Positions 5,322-11,571 of a stretch of DNA of 34,573 nt are shown here, in pieces. The DNA is taken from contig NZ_AJLJ01000201.1 of the NCBI RefSeq assembly GCF_000317245.1, forward strand, positions 1-34,573. Reading direction: 5' to 3'. Within the stretch, counting starts at the first letter, position 1, and each line of letters begins with the position of its first letter. The stretch is from Fischerella muscicola SAG 1427-1 = PCC 73103 (GTDB taxonomy: Bacteria > Cyanobacteriota > Cyanobacteriia > Cyanobacteriales > Nostocaceae). The position numbers and the translations under genes are program-made. The notes beneath the pieces are model-generated. The model had not been told where the DNA came from and did not search any database. It was given only the letters and a program-made list of their open reading frames with translations.

Positions 5322-7472
5322 ATGGCGTTGATAGAGGTAGAGCTAGGTAAGTTCAAGTGGAGCTATGGCAAGGACTTGGTAAGTTGCCAAGTGGTGCTAG
5401 GTAGTCAAGAACGGCAAACAACATGCCAGGTCGAGATAGTAGACCTAGACGGTACGGTTGCTGCTGCCCTGATAAACCATAGCTTGAAGTCCGGGGGCAT
5501 CAAGGAACTGCCAACTGCTTCGCAGTTACCCAGCCCAGTACAACCAGTACCAGCAGCTACTAGTCAGGTCAGCACAGGTCAAGGCACGGTCGCCAGAGGT
5601 GGGCAGTTTACCCCAGAAGTCCTAGCCTTCCTTGACCTTATAGCCTACAAGGAAGTAGGTGGCTATGACGGGGGCGGCTTGTCCTCTGATAGCTACCTGT
5701 ACTGGAACGGGGGTTCTAAGTTTACCTTGGCTCAGGCTCAGGCTGGGTTCCCGTTGAACGGCACAAAGGCAACAGGGCGATATCAGATACTGCCTAAAAC
5801 TTGGGACTTCATCCGGTCTCGGAACCCTGGGCAGTTCTCGGACTTCCTGCCAGCTAGCCAAGACCGAGCCGCATACTGGTTGTTAACCAACAGAGGGGCG
5901 CTAAAGTATCTCAAAGCAGGTGATATCTTCCAAGCCATAGTTGCTTGTCGTAACGAGTGGGTTAGTCTCCCTGGTGGTAGTCAAGCCCAGCCTGGGTACA
6001 CGATGACCCAAGCCATCCAGTACTGGAACCAAAGGTTAAGTTTTTATAAAGGTTCTGTTACAGAGCCTATCCCTAGTACTACCAAGACAGAGCCAAGGGA
6101 TGCCACAGCAGCCACTAGTATCCAAGGCTTATCCGACAGTGAAGCTGTCATCAAAGGAAGTAAGATACGGGTATCAGTGGATACGGTTACCTTTGAGTTT
6201 TACCATCAAGCAACTAGCTGGTCAGAGAAAGGTGTGACTAGCATCAGGGGGCAGGGTATCCGATGGGTGATGAACCGACGCCAGAGGAACAAGTCAGCCA
6301 AGCTAGTCAGTTTACGCCAGCTTGCCCAGACCTTGGCTACAAACCATAAGCTTACACTTGACTGGCAGTCAGACTTTAACCCAGTTTATGAGCATGTTGA
6401 CCAGACTGGTATAACTGACTACCAGTTGTTGCTGAGAGAGGCAAAAGAGGCAGGGCTGTTAGTGTCTGAGCAGGATAGGAAGCTGGTCATCCGGTCAACC
6501 AGAACCATCCAGGACAGCGCTTTGGTCATCAAACCAGGAGTTAACTTGGTTAGATACGAGATATCGGACAAAGCCCTAGATACGGATAAAGTAGTAGCTG
6601 ATAGTTTACTACAGTCTGAGGCAAAAGCTGTGGTTAGCCCGTTAACTGGGCAACTGGTACAAACAAAGCCAGACGTTGACTCAGTGCAAGATGGTAGCTT
6701 GACTGGTAGCGGACGTCAAGCAGTAGCTGCCAAGCCTCTGCCAGGTCAAGCCTCTGCCATAGCTGCCAACCGGTCAAGACTGAAACGAGTTGAGGGCTTG
6801 CCTAGTACGTTTGTACTACCTCTGTATCTGAACATCCAGCCAACCCAGGGCATAAAAACAGAAGGTTTCCCCGGAGTGCTCAACCGATACTGGTTAGTTA
6901 AAGTAGTGAAACATGACCTAGTGGCAGGTACAACTACTCTGGAGGTTTGCAGCCCAGTGGAGACCTTAGACGAGTCACCTACTCTTAGTAGTACTACTAC
7001 CAGTCAGCAGACTACGCCAGGGCAACCTTTGCCACCAGCAACAGGCAGTTTTGTTATACCTGCCTCTGGGCTGGTCACATCTGCCTATGGTTGGAGAACT
7101 CATCCTGTGACTGGACGTAGGAAGTTTCATGCTGGGGTTGATATCGGGAACGTTGCAGGTACTCCTATCAGGGCATCTAAGGCTGGGCTGGTGGTCTTCT
7201 CCGGCACGTACAAAGGCTATGGGCTAACGGTAGACCTAAGACATGCCGATGGCTACTTTACCCGTTATGCTCACTGTAGGAAACTTCTGGTCAGCGTTGG
7301 GTATAACGTCGAGCAAGGGGAACAGATAGCAGAGATGGGGAACACTGGGGTAGGTACAGGAGTCCACCTTCACTTTGAGGTCAGGAAGAAGCAAGACTTC
7401 GGACAAGGCGCAAGCATCAACCCAGCCTCAGCCCCAGGACTTAGCAGCTTAGTCAAAGGTACTTCAGTTTAA
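5322..7472 (+). CDS. tail-hub protein with built-in GH104 lysozyme and M23 peptidase
   Basis: A 716-aa modular protein. Residues 1-65 resemble a tail-hub beta-barrel start. Residues 100-245 match the lambda R endolysin family (GH104 lytic transglycosylase): likely catalytic Glu111 in AYKEVGGY, then TGRYQILPKTWDF, RGALKYLKAGDI and NEWVSLPGG. Residues 275-420 and 490-550 resemble a gpD/gp27-type baseplate hub (GITDYQLLLREAKEAGLLV). Residues 585-700 are an M23 endopeptidase with zinc ligands His603 and Asp607 (HAGVDIG) and His682/His684 (VHLHFE), plus His651. Pro/Thr/Gln-rich linkers join the parts. There is no signal peptide. In phage tails such proteins open peptidoglycan as the tail tip enters. 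The start has GAGGA 6 bp upstream. Domain calls are firm; the role in this element is inferred. Confidence 0.85.
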   Translation: MALIEVELGKFKWSYGKDLVSCQVVLGSQERQTTCQVEIVDLDGTVAAALINHSLKSGGIKELPTASQLPSPVQPVPAATSQVSTGQGTVARGGQFTPEVLAFLDLIAYKEVGGYDGGGLSSDSYLYWNGGSKFTLAQAQAGFPLNGTKATGRYQILPKTWDFIRSRNPGQFSDFLPASQDRAAYWLLTNRGALKYLKAGDIFQAIVACRNEWVSLPGGSQAQPGYTMTQAIQYWNQRLSFYKGSVTEPIPSTTKTEPRDATAATSIQGLSDSEAVIKGSKIRVSVDTVTFEFYHQATSWSEKGVTSIRGQGIRWVMNRRQRNKSAKLVSLRQLAQTLATNHKLTLDWQSDFNPVYEHVDQTGITDYQLLLREAKEAGLLVSEQDRKLVIRSTRTIQDSALVIKPGVNLVRYEISDKALDTDKVVADSLLQSEAKAVVSPLTGQLVQTKPDVDSVQDGSLTGSGRQAVAAKPLPGQASAIAANRSRLKRVEGLPSTFVLPLYLNIQPTQGIKTEGFPGVLNRYWLVKVVKHDLVAGTTTLEVCSPVETLDESPTLSSTTTSQQTTPGQPLPPATGSFVIPASGLVTSAYGWRTHPVTGRRKFHAGVDIGNVAGTPIRASKAGLVVFSGTYKGYGLTVDLRHADGYFTRYAHCRKLLVSVGYNVEQGEQIAEMGNTGVGTGVHLHFEVRKKQDFGQGASINPASAPGLSSLVKGTSV

Positions 7473-7475
7473 ACT

Positions 7476-7563
7476 GTAGTCTAGAACACATATCTGTCCT
7501 CTCAACTTTCCTTCTTTATAGGGAAACCTAGTTTTGACTGGACAACTTTGTATCCCCTGATAC
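7476..7563 (+). repeat. 88-bp modular inverted repeat, copy R3
   Basis: Core 7495-7544 (TGTCCTCTCAA to TTGACTGGACA) with 5-bp spacers and 14-bp outer palindromes; the right one is GTATCCCCTGATAC. It begins 3 bases after the stop codon of the hub/lysin gene, in a convergent region, so a promoter role alone does not explain it. Confidence 0.9.
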
Positions 7564-7639
7564 TTTTCTGACCTGGGCTTGGCTACCTCTGACTATCTCT
7601 GGCTACCAGACCAAAGGTTAACAAACTGATAGTAGGCAT

Positions 7640-7657
7640 GGTACTTCTAGAAGTACC
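7640..7657. promoter_or_regulatory. perfect 18-bp palindrome
   Basis: GGTACTTCTAGAAGTACC reads the same on both strands. It lies between R3 and a terminator in the convergent non-coding block. It could be an operator or dimer binding site; no partner is known. Confidence 0.4.
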
Positions 7658-7679
7658 CCTGGTAAAAAAGGTTTATGTT

Positions 7680-7709
7680 AAGCCCGGAGGTAGTCCCTCT
7701 GGGCTTTTT
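7680..7709 (+). terminator. rho-independent terminator of the hub/lysin operon
   Basis: AAGCCC-G-GAGG, a TAGT loop region and CCTC-T-GGGCTT form a stem with one wobble, followed by a T run (7705-7709). It is about 210 bp after the hub/lysin stop and is the first strong terminator in that direction. Confidence 0.75.
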
Positions 7710-7795
7710 AGTTTAGACCTTCGGTCTTGGTATCCAAGGGTAGCCAGAGGCAGCCTGAGGTAGCTAAACCGAAAGTTACAGTAGCTGTTTCAAAC

Positions 7796-7822
7796 GCCGA
7801 CTGCTGCACACGAAGCACCCGG
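7796..7822. repeat. conserved hairpin, copy B
   Basis: The second copy of the 27-bp hairpin at 3659-3685 (24 of 27 identical). The stem here is TGCT/AGCA around a different loop. It lies 10 bp before a possible 50-aa frame. It could be a structured RNA, a regulatory hairpin or a DNA-processing site. Confidence 0.45.
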
Positions 7823-7832
7823 TAGGGTTTAC

Positions 7833-7985
7833 ATGGTTTGGCATGAAAACCAGGAACAGCTTTGCAGCCCGGCAGACCGTAGACCAGGACAGGGTTTCAG
7901 GAAAGTTACTTTTCAAGAGGCATTTTCTGGGGTTGGTCTAGCCACAACTGGTCACTTCTGGGTACACATGGAAAATCCGTCCTGA
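7833..7985 (+). CDS. possible small protein (50 aa), low confidence
   Basis: An ATG-started 50-aa frame in an otherwise empty 460-bp block (MVWHENQEQLCSPAD... ending HFWVHMENPS). No family is recognised. The composition is not obviously random but gives no clear fold, and only a weak TAGGG precedes the start. It runs toward the leftward 61-aa gene. It may be a chance frame over a structured region; comparison with related elements would settle this. Confidence 0.25.
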   Translation: MVWHENQEQLCSPADRRPGQGFRKVTFQEAFSGVGLATTGHFWVHMENPS

Positions 7986-8022
7986 AGTCGGACTTCCTTG
8001 AAACCTAGACTAGGAAAGACTT

Positions 8023-8208
8023 TTAGGAAACTTCGTCTTCAAGACGAGGTTTCTGAGGTTGGTCTAGTCTGTTTTTACGTCTCAGCACTTCTCTGAGTCT
8101 TTTTCTCTGGACTGGTGTTAGTTGTTTCAGCAACTCGGCTTTGGTGTACCTTCGGTACTTGCCACCTTTGACCACCTCTGAACGCCCAACCGAAGGTTGT
8201 CTAAACAT
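8023..8208 (-). CDS. small basic protein coupled to the tape-measure gene (61 aa)
   Basis: A strongly basic 61-aa protein with a helical core (KYRRYTKAELLKQLTPVQRKRLREVLRRKNRL) and an acidic C-terminus (LEDEVS). It could bind nucleic acid or act as a chaperone for the preceding protein; no family is recognised. Its ATG follows the TAG of the tape-measure-like gene with no gap and in the same frame (TAG-ATG). A GGGAGG ribosome-binding site about 10 bp upstream, inside the end of the upstream gene, supports separate initiation rather than readthrough. A hairpin near its own stop may help end the transcript. Confidence 0.6.
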   Translation of the reverse strand: MFRQPSVGRSEVVKGGKYRRYTKAELLKQLTPVQRKRLREVLRRKNRLDQPQKPRLEDEVS

Positions 8209-9870
8209 CTAGGCTAAACCTCCCTGAAAGTCTTGATACATCTGGTTGAGTTGGGCAAGTACTTCCCTAGCGATAGTCGCAGGGTCTCCAGAAGGGACTG
8301 AGAACTGTAAAGTAGGGCTAAACACTGAGGCTTGTTTGTCAGACTTCTGGTTTTGGTCACTGGACGGGTTGAGGAGTCCTTGCCCGACCTTGGTTACTTC
8401 TTGTGCTCCTTTGACTACTGTACCAACTAAGTTGGTTCCACCGGATAGGTTGGGAACCAGCCCAGTTACGGCGTCCTTGATAGTCTTGATAAACCCGTCC
8501 CAAGTGTCGTTTATATCTCTGACAAAGTCTGAGCCTATGTCTTTTAACCCTCTGCCTATAGCTTCCCCGATGCCCTGAAAGAACGCTACAAACAACTTAA
8601 CCTGACCTATCAACCCAGAGGGGATAGAGGCGGCAAGTAGCCCTATGGCGGATACGGTTATCTTGCCTAACGCCCTGGAAACTATACCCCAGTCGATGTC
8701 TCGCATCGCCACGGCTAGGCTATCCCAGGCTGAGTCCAAGACGATGATGATGTTTCTGGACACCTGGTTCCAGTTTATGCTGTCTAGGGCTGATGCTAGC
8801 CTGTTGACAACGTCTGATATACTTCTGCCCAACTGCTCAGGGTTAAAGAAGTCCTGGAACACTTTGGCAAACTCCAGCTCTGGGAACTTCAGCATCGTGT
8901 CAAAGAACCCGAAGATGTTTGACACTTGGTCTATGAACCTGCTTATACCCTCCATCGGGTCAAAGGTTAACCCAAGCCTGTTAACAGCTTTCCCAAGTGT
9001 CTTGCTAAAGTCTGTGAAGGCAGTTAGGAAGCCTTGAACTGAGTCTAGACCTGTTCTGTTCCCTAGCTTGGGTAGTTCTCGGAGCCAACCAAACAAGCCT
9101 GTCCGTTGGTCAAAGAGCGAAGCTTGTATAGTTTGTAACTGACTGTCTACAGTGTTGGTAAACTGACCAAGCAGACTATCGGGGGTTGAGACTTTCAGGG
9201 CTTGTTGTACTATCTGTAACCTGGTCTGGTCGGATAGTTTCTTCCAGTCTGTGACGTTTACTTTTAGTAGTTCTGCTTGTTGTTTTAGTGCGTCTATGAA
9301 CTGTGGGTTTTTCTGGAACAAGTCCAGCGTACCAACTGCCTCCTGAAAACCGACCGTACCAGCCAGTAGCCTGTTCAAGGCTGACCCCGCATCGTTCGCG
9401 TTTACCTGGCGTATCGCTGCTAAAACCCCTGCCCGTTTAGTCAAGTCCAGGGCTATATCTTTGAAAGTGTTGGTATCTCCTTGAGCAAACTTACCTACTG
9501 TTGCTGTGATGCCGTCAAGTATCGCCTGATACTGGCTGTTTACACCTGGGAGACTAGCGGCTATGTTTGATATCTGTTTTTGGGTATCAGCTACTAGTTT
9601 CTGGGCATCTCCGAAACTTACCCCCAACCTCTGCCCCAAGTCCGATGCAGTTGCCAAAGCTTGAGTTTGAGTGCTAGCTGCCTGTTGTATCGCACTGTTT
9701 AACCCCTGTATCTGGCTAACAACGCCTTGGACACCTGTGAACGCTAAGGCAGCCCCAAAACCTTGTCCTAGCCCGTCTACCAGAGACCTCATCTGTCTAA
9801 GGTGCGGTGTGAAGGTATCGATACCCTTGATGATATCGACCCAAACTGTACTACGGCTGTTCTGGTTCAT
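8209..9870 (-). CDS. short phage tape-measure-like protein
   Basis: A 553-aa largely helical protein rich in Gln, Ala, Ser and Leu, with long heptad stretches (SQIQGLNSAIQQAASTQTQA; ASDLGQRLGVSF). Near the C-terminal third it has repeats of the kind seen in tail tape-measure proteins (INWNQVSRNI and IDWGIVSRAL), then a hydrophobic segment around residues 400-440 (VSAIGLLAASIPSGLIG). Tape-measure proteins set tail length and help form the DNA channel across the membrane. It is short for the family. The ATG at 9870 is preferred; the frame reaches only a TTG at 9882. It is transcribed leftward from near R4, with the 17-bp shared motif 32 bp upstream. The call rests on composition and repeats, so it is moderate. 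Confidence 0.65.
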   Translation of the reverse strand: MNQNSRSTVWVDIIKGIDTFTPHLRQMRSLVDGLGQGFGAALAFTGVQGVVSQIQGLNSAIQQAASTQTQALATASDLGQRLGVSFGDAQKLVADTQKQISNIAASLPGVNSQYQAILDGITATVGKFAQGDTNTFKDIALDLTKRAGVLAAIRQVNANDAGSALNRLLAGTVGFQEAVGTLDLFQKNPQFIDALKQQAELLKVNVTDWKKLSDQTRLQIVQQALKVSTPDSLLGQFTNTVDSQLQTIQASLFDQRTGLFGWLRELPKLGNRTGLDSVQGFLTAFTDFSKTLGKAVNRLGLTFDPMEGISRFIDQVSNIFGFFDTMLKFPELEFAKVFQDFFNPEQLGRSISDVVNRLASALDSINWNQVSRNIIIVLDSAWDSLAVAMRDIDWGIVSRALGKITVSAIGLLAASIPSGLIGQVKLFVAFFQGIGEAIGRGLKDIGSDFVRDINDTWDGFIKTIKDAVTGLVPNLSGGTNLVGTVVKGAQEVTKVGQGLLNPSSDQNQKSDKQASVFSPTLQFSVPSGDPATIAREVLAQLNQMYQDFQGGLA

Positions 9871-9897
9871 CTTAGCTATCAAAAGACTTCTATACTC

Positions 9898-9919
9898 ACA
9901 ACGTCAGACGTTGTATGAC
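9898..9919 (-). promoter_or_regulatory. operator region of the tape-measure unit
   Basis: Two overlapping signals. The minus strand of 9903-9919 is the 17-bp motif also found at 4947-4963. Bases 9898-9914 form a 17-bp palindrome, ACAACGTC-A-GACGTTGT, with perfect 8-bp arms. The site at 4947 has only one clean arm, so regulation may differ in strength. Confidence 0.6.
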
Positions 9920-10015
9920 CTGCGGTACTCAGAGGTTGCCGACCAGTCAAAGTCCTCACCTGACAAGCCTTTCGCCCACTTTGACGCCCAAAACCCAGCC
10001 AGTCCCCCCAGAACT

Positions 10016-10103
10016 GTATCAGGGGCTACAAAACTGTCCAGTCAAAACAGGTCTCTCCTATATAAAAGATAAGTTGACTGGACAGAAACGTATACTAGAC
10101 TAC
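10016..10103 (-). repeat. 88-bp modular inverted repeat, copy R4 (reverse)
   Basis: Core 10035-10084 with the outer palindromes GTATCAGGGGCTAC and GTATACTAGACTAC, each 5 bp from the core. It is the reverse complement of R1 with one or very few differences across the core. It lies in the divergent gap between the tape-measure unit and the replication module. Confidence 0.9.
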
Positions 10104-10113
10104 AAACTACATG

Positions 10114-10143
10114 TTGACCTGTCCTCCAACTTGACGATATGAT
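10114..10143 (+). promoter_or_regulatory. candidate sigma-70-type promoter of the replication module
   Basis: TTGACC (10114-10119), an 18-bp spacer and TATGAT (10138-10143), ending about 65 bp before the 51-aa RHH start. It is just outside R4. The TGACCTG sequence at its -35 is also found downstream of R2, R3 and R5. Confidence 0.5.
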
Positions 10144-10165
10144 AGTGAGCTATCAAACAGCTATC

Positions 10166-10185
10166 AAAGTTGACAAAGTGTAAGT
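10166..10185 (+). promoter_or_regulatory. 20-bp motif in front of an RHH gene, copy 1
   Basis: AAAGTTGACAAAGTGTAAGT. The same 20 bp is found at 11362-11381. Both copies end about 20 bp before the start codon of a small RHH gene (10208 and 11401). It is too close to the starts to be a normal -35 region, so an operator bound by one or both RHH proteins is more likely. Confidence 0.55.
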
Positions 10186-10207
10186 AGAACACAAGGGGAG
10201 ATGAGTT

Positions 10208-10363
10208 ATGGCGAGAGGGATAAAGTACTTTGTCCGGGTGAACGATGCGGAACATAAACAGCTAAAAGAGAAGGCAGATAGCCTGGGGCTATCTATCCCT
10301 AGCTACCTAAGAGTGGTGGGGCTAGGCAACCAGATAGTAAACGTCAACATAAACCAACCATGA
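10208..10363 (+). CDS. small ribbon-helix-helix protein (51 aa)
   Basis: A 51-aa RHH protein: basic strand (ARGIKYFVRVNDAEHKQL), helix A (KEKADSLGLS), helix B (IPSYLRVVGLG), and a hydrophobic tail ending VNVNINQP. The ATG at 10208 has GGGGAG upstream. It opens the replication module and shares a 20-bp upstream motif and the -KADSLGLS/-KAESLGLT helix region with the RHH protein at 11401, so the two are probably paralogues. It likely represses its own promoter or the Rep unit. Confidence 0.7.
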   Translation: MARGIKYFVRVNDAEHKQLKEKADSLGLSIPSYLRVVGLGNQIVNVNINQP

Positions 10364-10393
10364 ACACAACAACAACCAACAACAGGAAACTAC

Positions 10394-10774
10394 ATGAGTA
10401 CTGCAAACAGTCTGAGCGAGCCTACTTTGATGACTTGTACGGAACAGGTAAAGCCAAAGCCAAGCCAGGTAAAGGCAAAGCTCCCAGAAAGGATAACCTA
10501 TCCGGCAGTTGAGGGTACATACATCTTTGAGGTTGTGGAGGTTCCTGAAGGATGCCGAGCCTCCATGCACTACTTCCAGCACCAACCAGAGGATGAAGCA
10601 GCAGAGCAGACCATCATCAGAGAAACCATCTGCCAAGACTGGACAGAAGCTTTGACCCTTGTCTGTAGCTGGTACGAGGCTGAGGCTGACAGAGACTTCA
10701 AAGGCTATCGGCTAACCAAAGACCAGGCTCAAGTAGTCCGATGGAGCCATCTCCGAGAAGCAGGAGTCTTGTGA
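10394..10774 (+). CDS. hypothetical protein (126 aa)
   Basis: A soluble 126-aa protein with no recognised family. The first 30 residues are low complexity (Lys/Pro/Ser-rich). The rest looks like a compact alpha/beta domain: GTYIFEVVEVPEGCRASMHYF, EQTIIRETICQDWTEALTLV, CSWYEAEADRDFKGYRLTK. It contains three cysteines but no metal-binding pattern that I can name. It follows the 51-aa RHH gene by 30 bp in the same direction and is probably cotranscribed. A palindromic ACAGGTATACCTGT lies about 50 bp after its stop. Confidence 0.65.
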   Translation: MSTANSLSEPTLMTCTEQVKPKPSQVKAKLPERITYPAVEGTYIFEVVEVPEGCRASMHYFQHQPEDEAAEQTIIRETICQDWTEALTLVCSWYEAEADRDFKGYRLTKDQAQVVRWSHLREAGVL

Positions 10775-10822
10775 TACCCGATGAAGGACTCAAGGACTTG
10801 TTCCAAGAAAACACTTAAAACT

Positions 10823-10836
10823 ACAGGTATACCTGT
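10823..10836. promoter_or_regulatory. ACAGGT palindrome, copy 1
   Basis: ACAGGTATACCTGT, a perfect 14-bp palindrome upstream of the 111-aa gene. A near-copy, ACAGGTCTACCTGT, is at 11325-11338 upstream of the RHH-Rep unit. It is a likely operator for one shared repressor. Confidence 0.5.
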
Positions 10837-10972
10837 TTACTCCTAGCGGGATATAGGATAGGATATAAACAGCCTAAACGGGAAACATAGCCCAGGTGAC
10901 TACCCGACCAGCTCTCACCTAAACCACCCCAGCATAGTTAGAGGACGAGTACTGCAAAACGAACAGGTCAGC

Positions 10973-11308
10973 ATGTATAACCAACAACCTATAAACACAC
11001 CCCCAAAACAGACACCCCAGGAAGACCGACCAGCCCATGTGGAGTGGTGGTTGCCTAACTCAGACGGAACCTGGCAGGTCTATACAGTCAACAGCCTAGA
11101 CCGCATAGAAACTTGGAAAGCTAGCGCCAGGGGCAAAAAAGGTAGGACTAAGGAAGTAAGACAACTACCAAAGTTTTCTTCTGAGTGGTTTATGCGCTAC
11201 GTCCATAACGCCAGGAAGTACGCAGGTTATCCGCCTGCCCCTAAGTGCCTAGACTTCCCCTGCCCGTTGGAAGGCACAGGCTGCCCAAAACCTTCGGACT
11301 TCCTATAA
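10973..11308 (+). CDS. hypothetical protein (111 aa)
   Basis: A soluble 111-aa protein, unrecognised. The N-terminus is Pro/Gln-rich and disordered. The rest has many aromatic residues (HVEWWLPNSDGTWQVYTVNSL, SSEWFMRYVHNARKYAGYPP), and the C-terminal part has a CLDFPCPLEGTGCPKP segment whose three cysteines could bind a metal. That is speculative. It lies between the two ACAGGT palindromes within the replication module. Codon use matches its neighbours, and its length without stops supports it as coding. Confidence 0.6.
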   Translation: MYNQQPINTPPKQTPQEDRPAHVEWWLPNSDGTWQVYTVNSLDRIETWKASARGKKGRTKEVRQLPKFSSEWFMRYVHNARKYAGYPPAPKCLDFPCPLEGTGCPKPSDFL

Positions 11309-11324
11309 GCCCTACCCAAAAAGT

Positions 11325-11338
11325 ACAGGTCTACCTGT
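11325..11338. promoter_or_regulatory. ACAGGT palindrome, copy 2
   Basis: ACAGGTCTACCTGT, a 14-bp inverted repeat with one central mismatch, 63 bp before the 56-aa RHH gene that leads into Rep. See copy 1 at 10823. Confidence 0.5.
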
Positions 11339-11361
11339 TAACGATGTGATAGTAGAAGGCA

Positions 11362-11381
11362 AAAGTTGACAAAGTGTAAGT
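11362..11381 (+). promoter_or_regulatory. 20-bp motif in front of an RHH gene, copy 2
   Basis: Identical to 10166-10185 over 20 bp and placed 19 bp before the ATG at 11401. It probably marks autoregulation of the RHH-Rep unit. Confidence 0.55.
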
Positions 11382-11400
11382 GAAGAGACAAGGAAGAAAG

Positions 11401-11571
11401 ATGAAGACAGCGACCAGAGATATCAAGTACTACTTACGGATGACCCCAGCCGAGTACGACATCATAGAACGGAAGGCAGAAAGCCTTGGGTTAACCGTAG
11501 CTGCCTATATGCGTCTGTCCGCAGTTAAGTACCCAACGGAGGCTGCGGAACAGGCAGTACTAGCCGCATGA
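11401..11571 (+). CDS. small RHH protein coupled to Rep (CopG-like)
   Basis: A 56-aa RHH protein: strand TRDIKYYLRMTPAEYDII, helix A (ERKAESLGLT), helix B (VAAYMRLSAVKY), short tail. An ATG at 11380 would add seven residues, but AAGGAAG directly before 11401 favours the later start. Its stop overlaps the Rep start in an ATGA (11568-11571), so translation is coupled. This arrangement resembles copG-repB of small plasmids, where the RHH protein limits copy number by repressing the shared promoter. The role here is inferred from that parallel. Confidence 0.75.
   Translation: MKTATRDIKYYLRMTPAEYDIIERKAESLGLTVAAYMRLSAVKYPTEAAEQAVLAA

Noticed and set aside
7640..7657. LexA/SOS box
   Set aside because: The GTAC half-sites are 8 bp apart, while the cyanobacterial LexA pattern has about 4 bp between them; it is listed only as an unassigned palindrome.
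8209..9882. Start of the tape-measure gene at 9882
   Set aside because: The codon there is TTG without a ribosome-binding site; the ATG at 9870 is four codons later.
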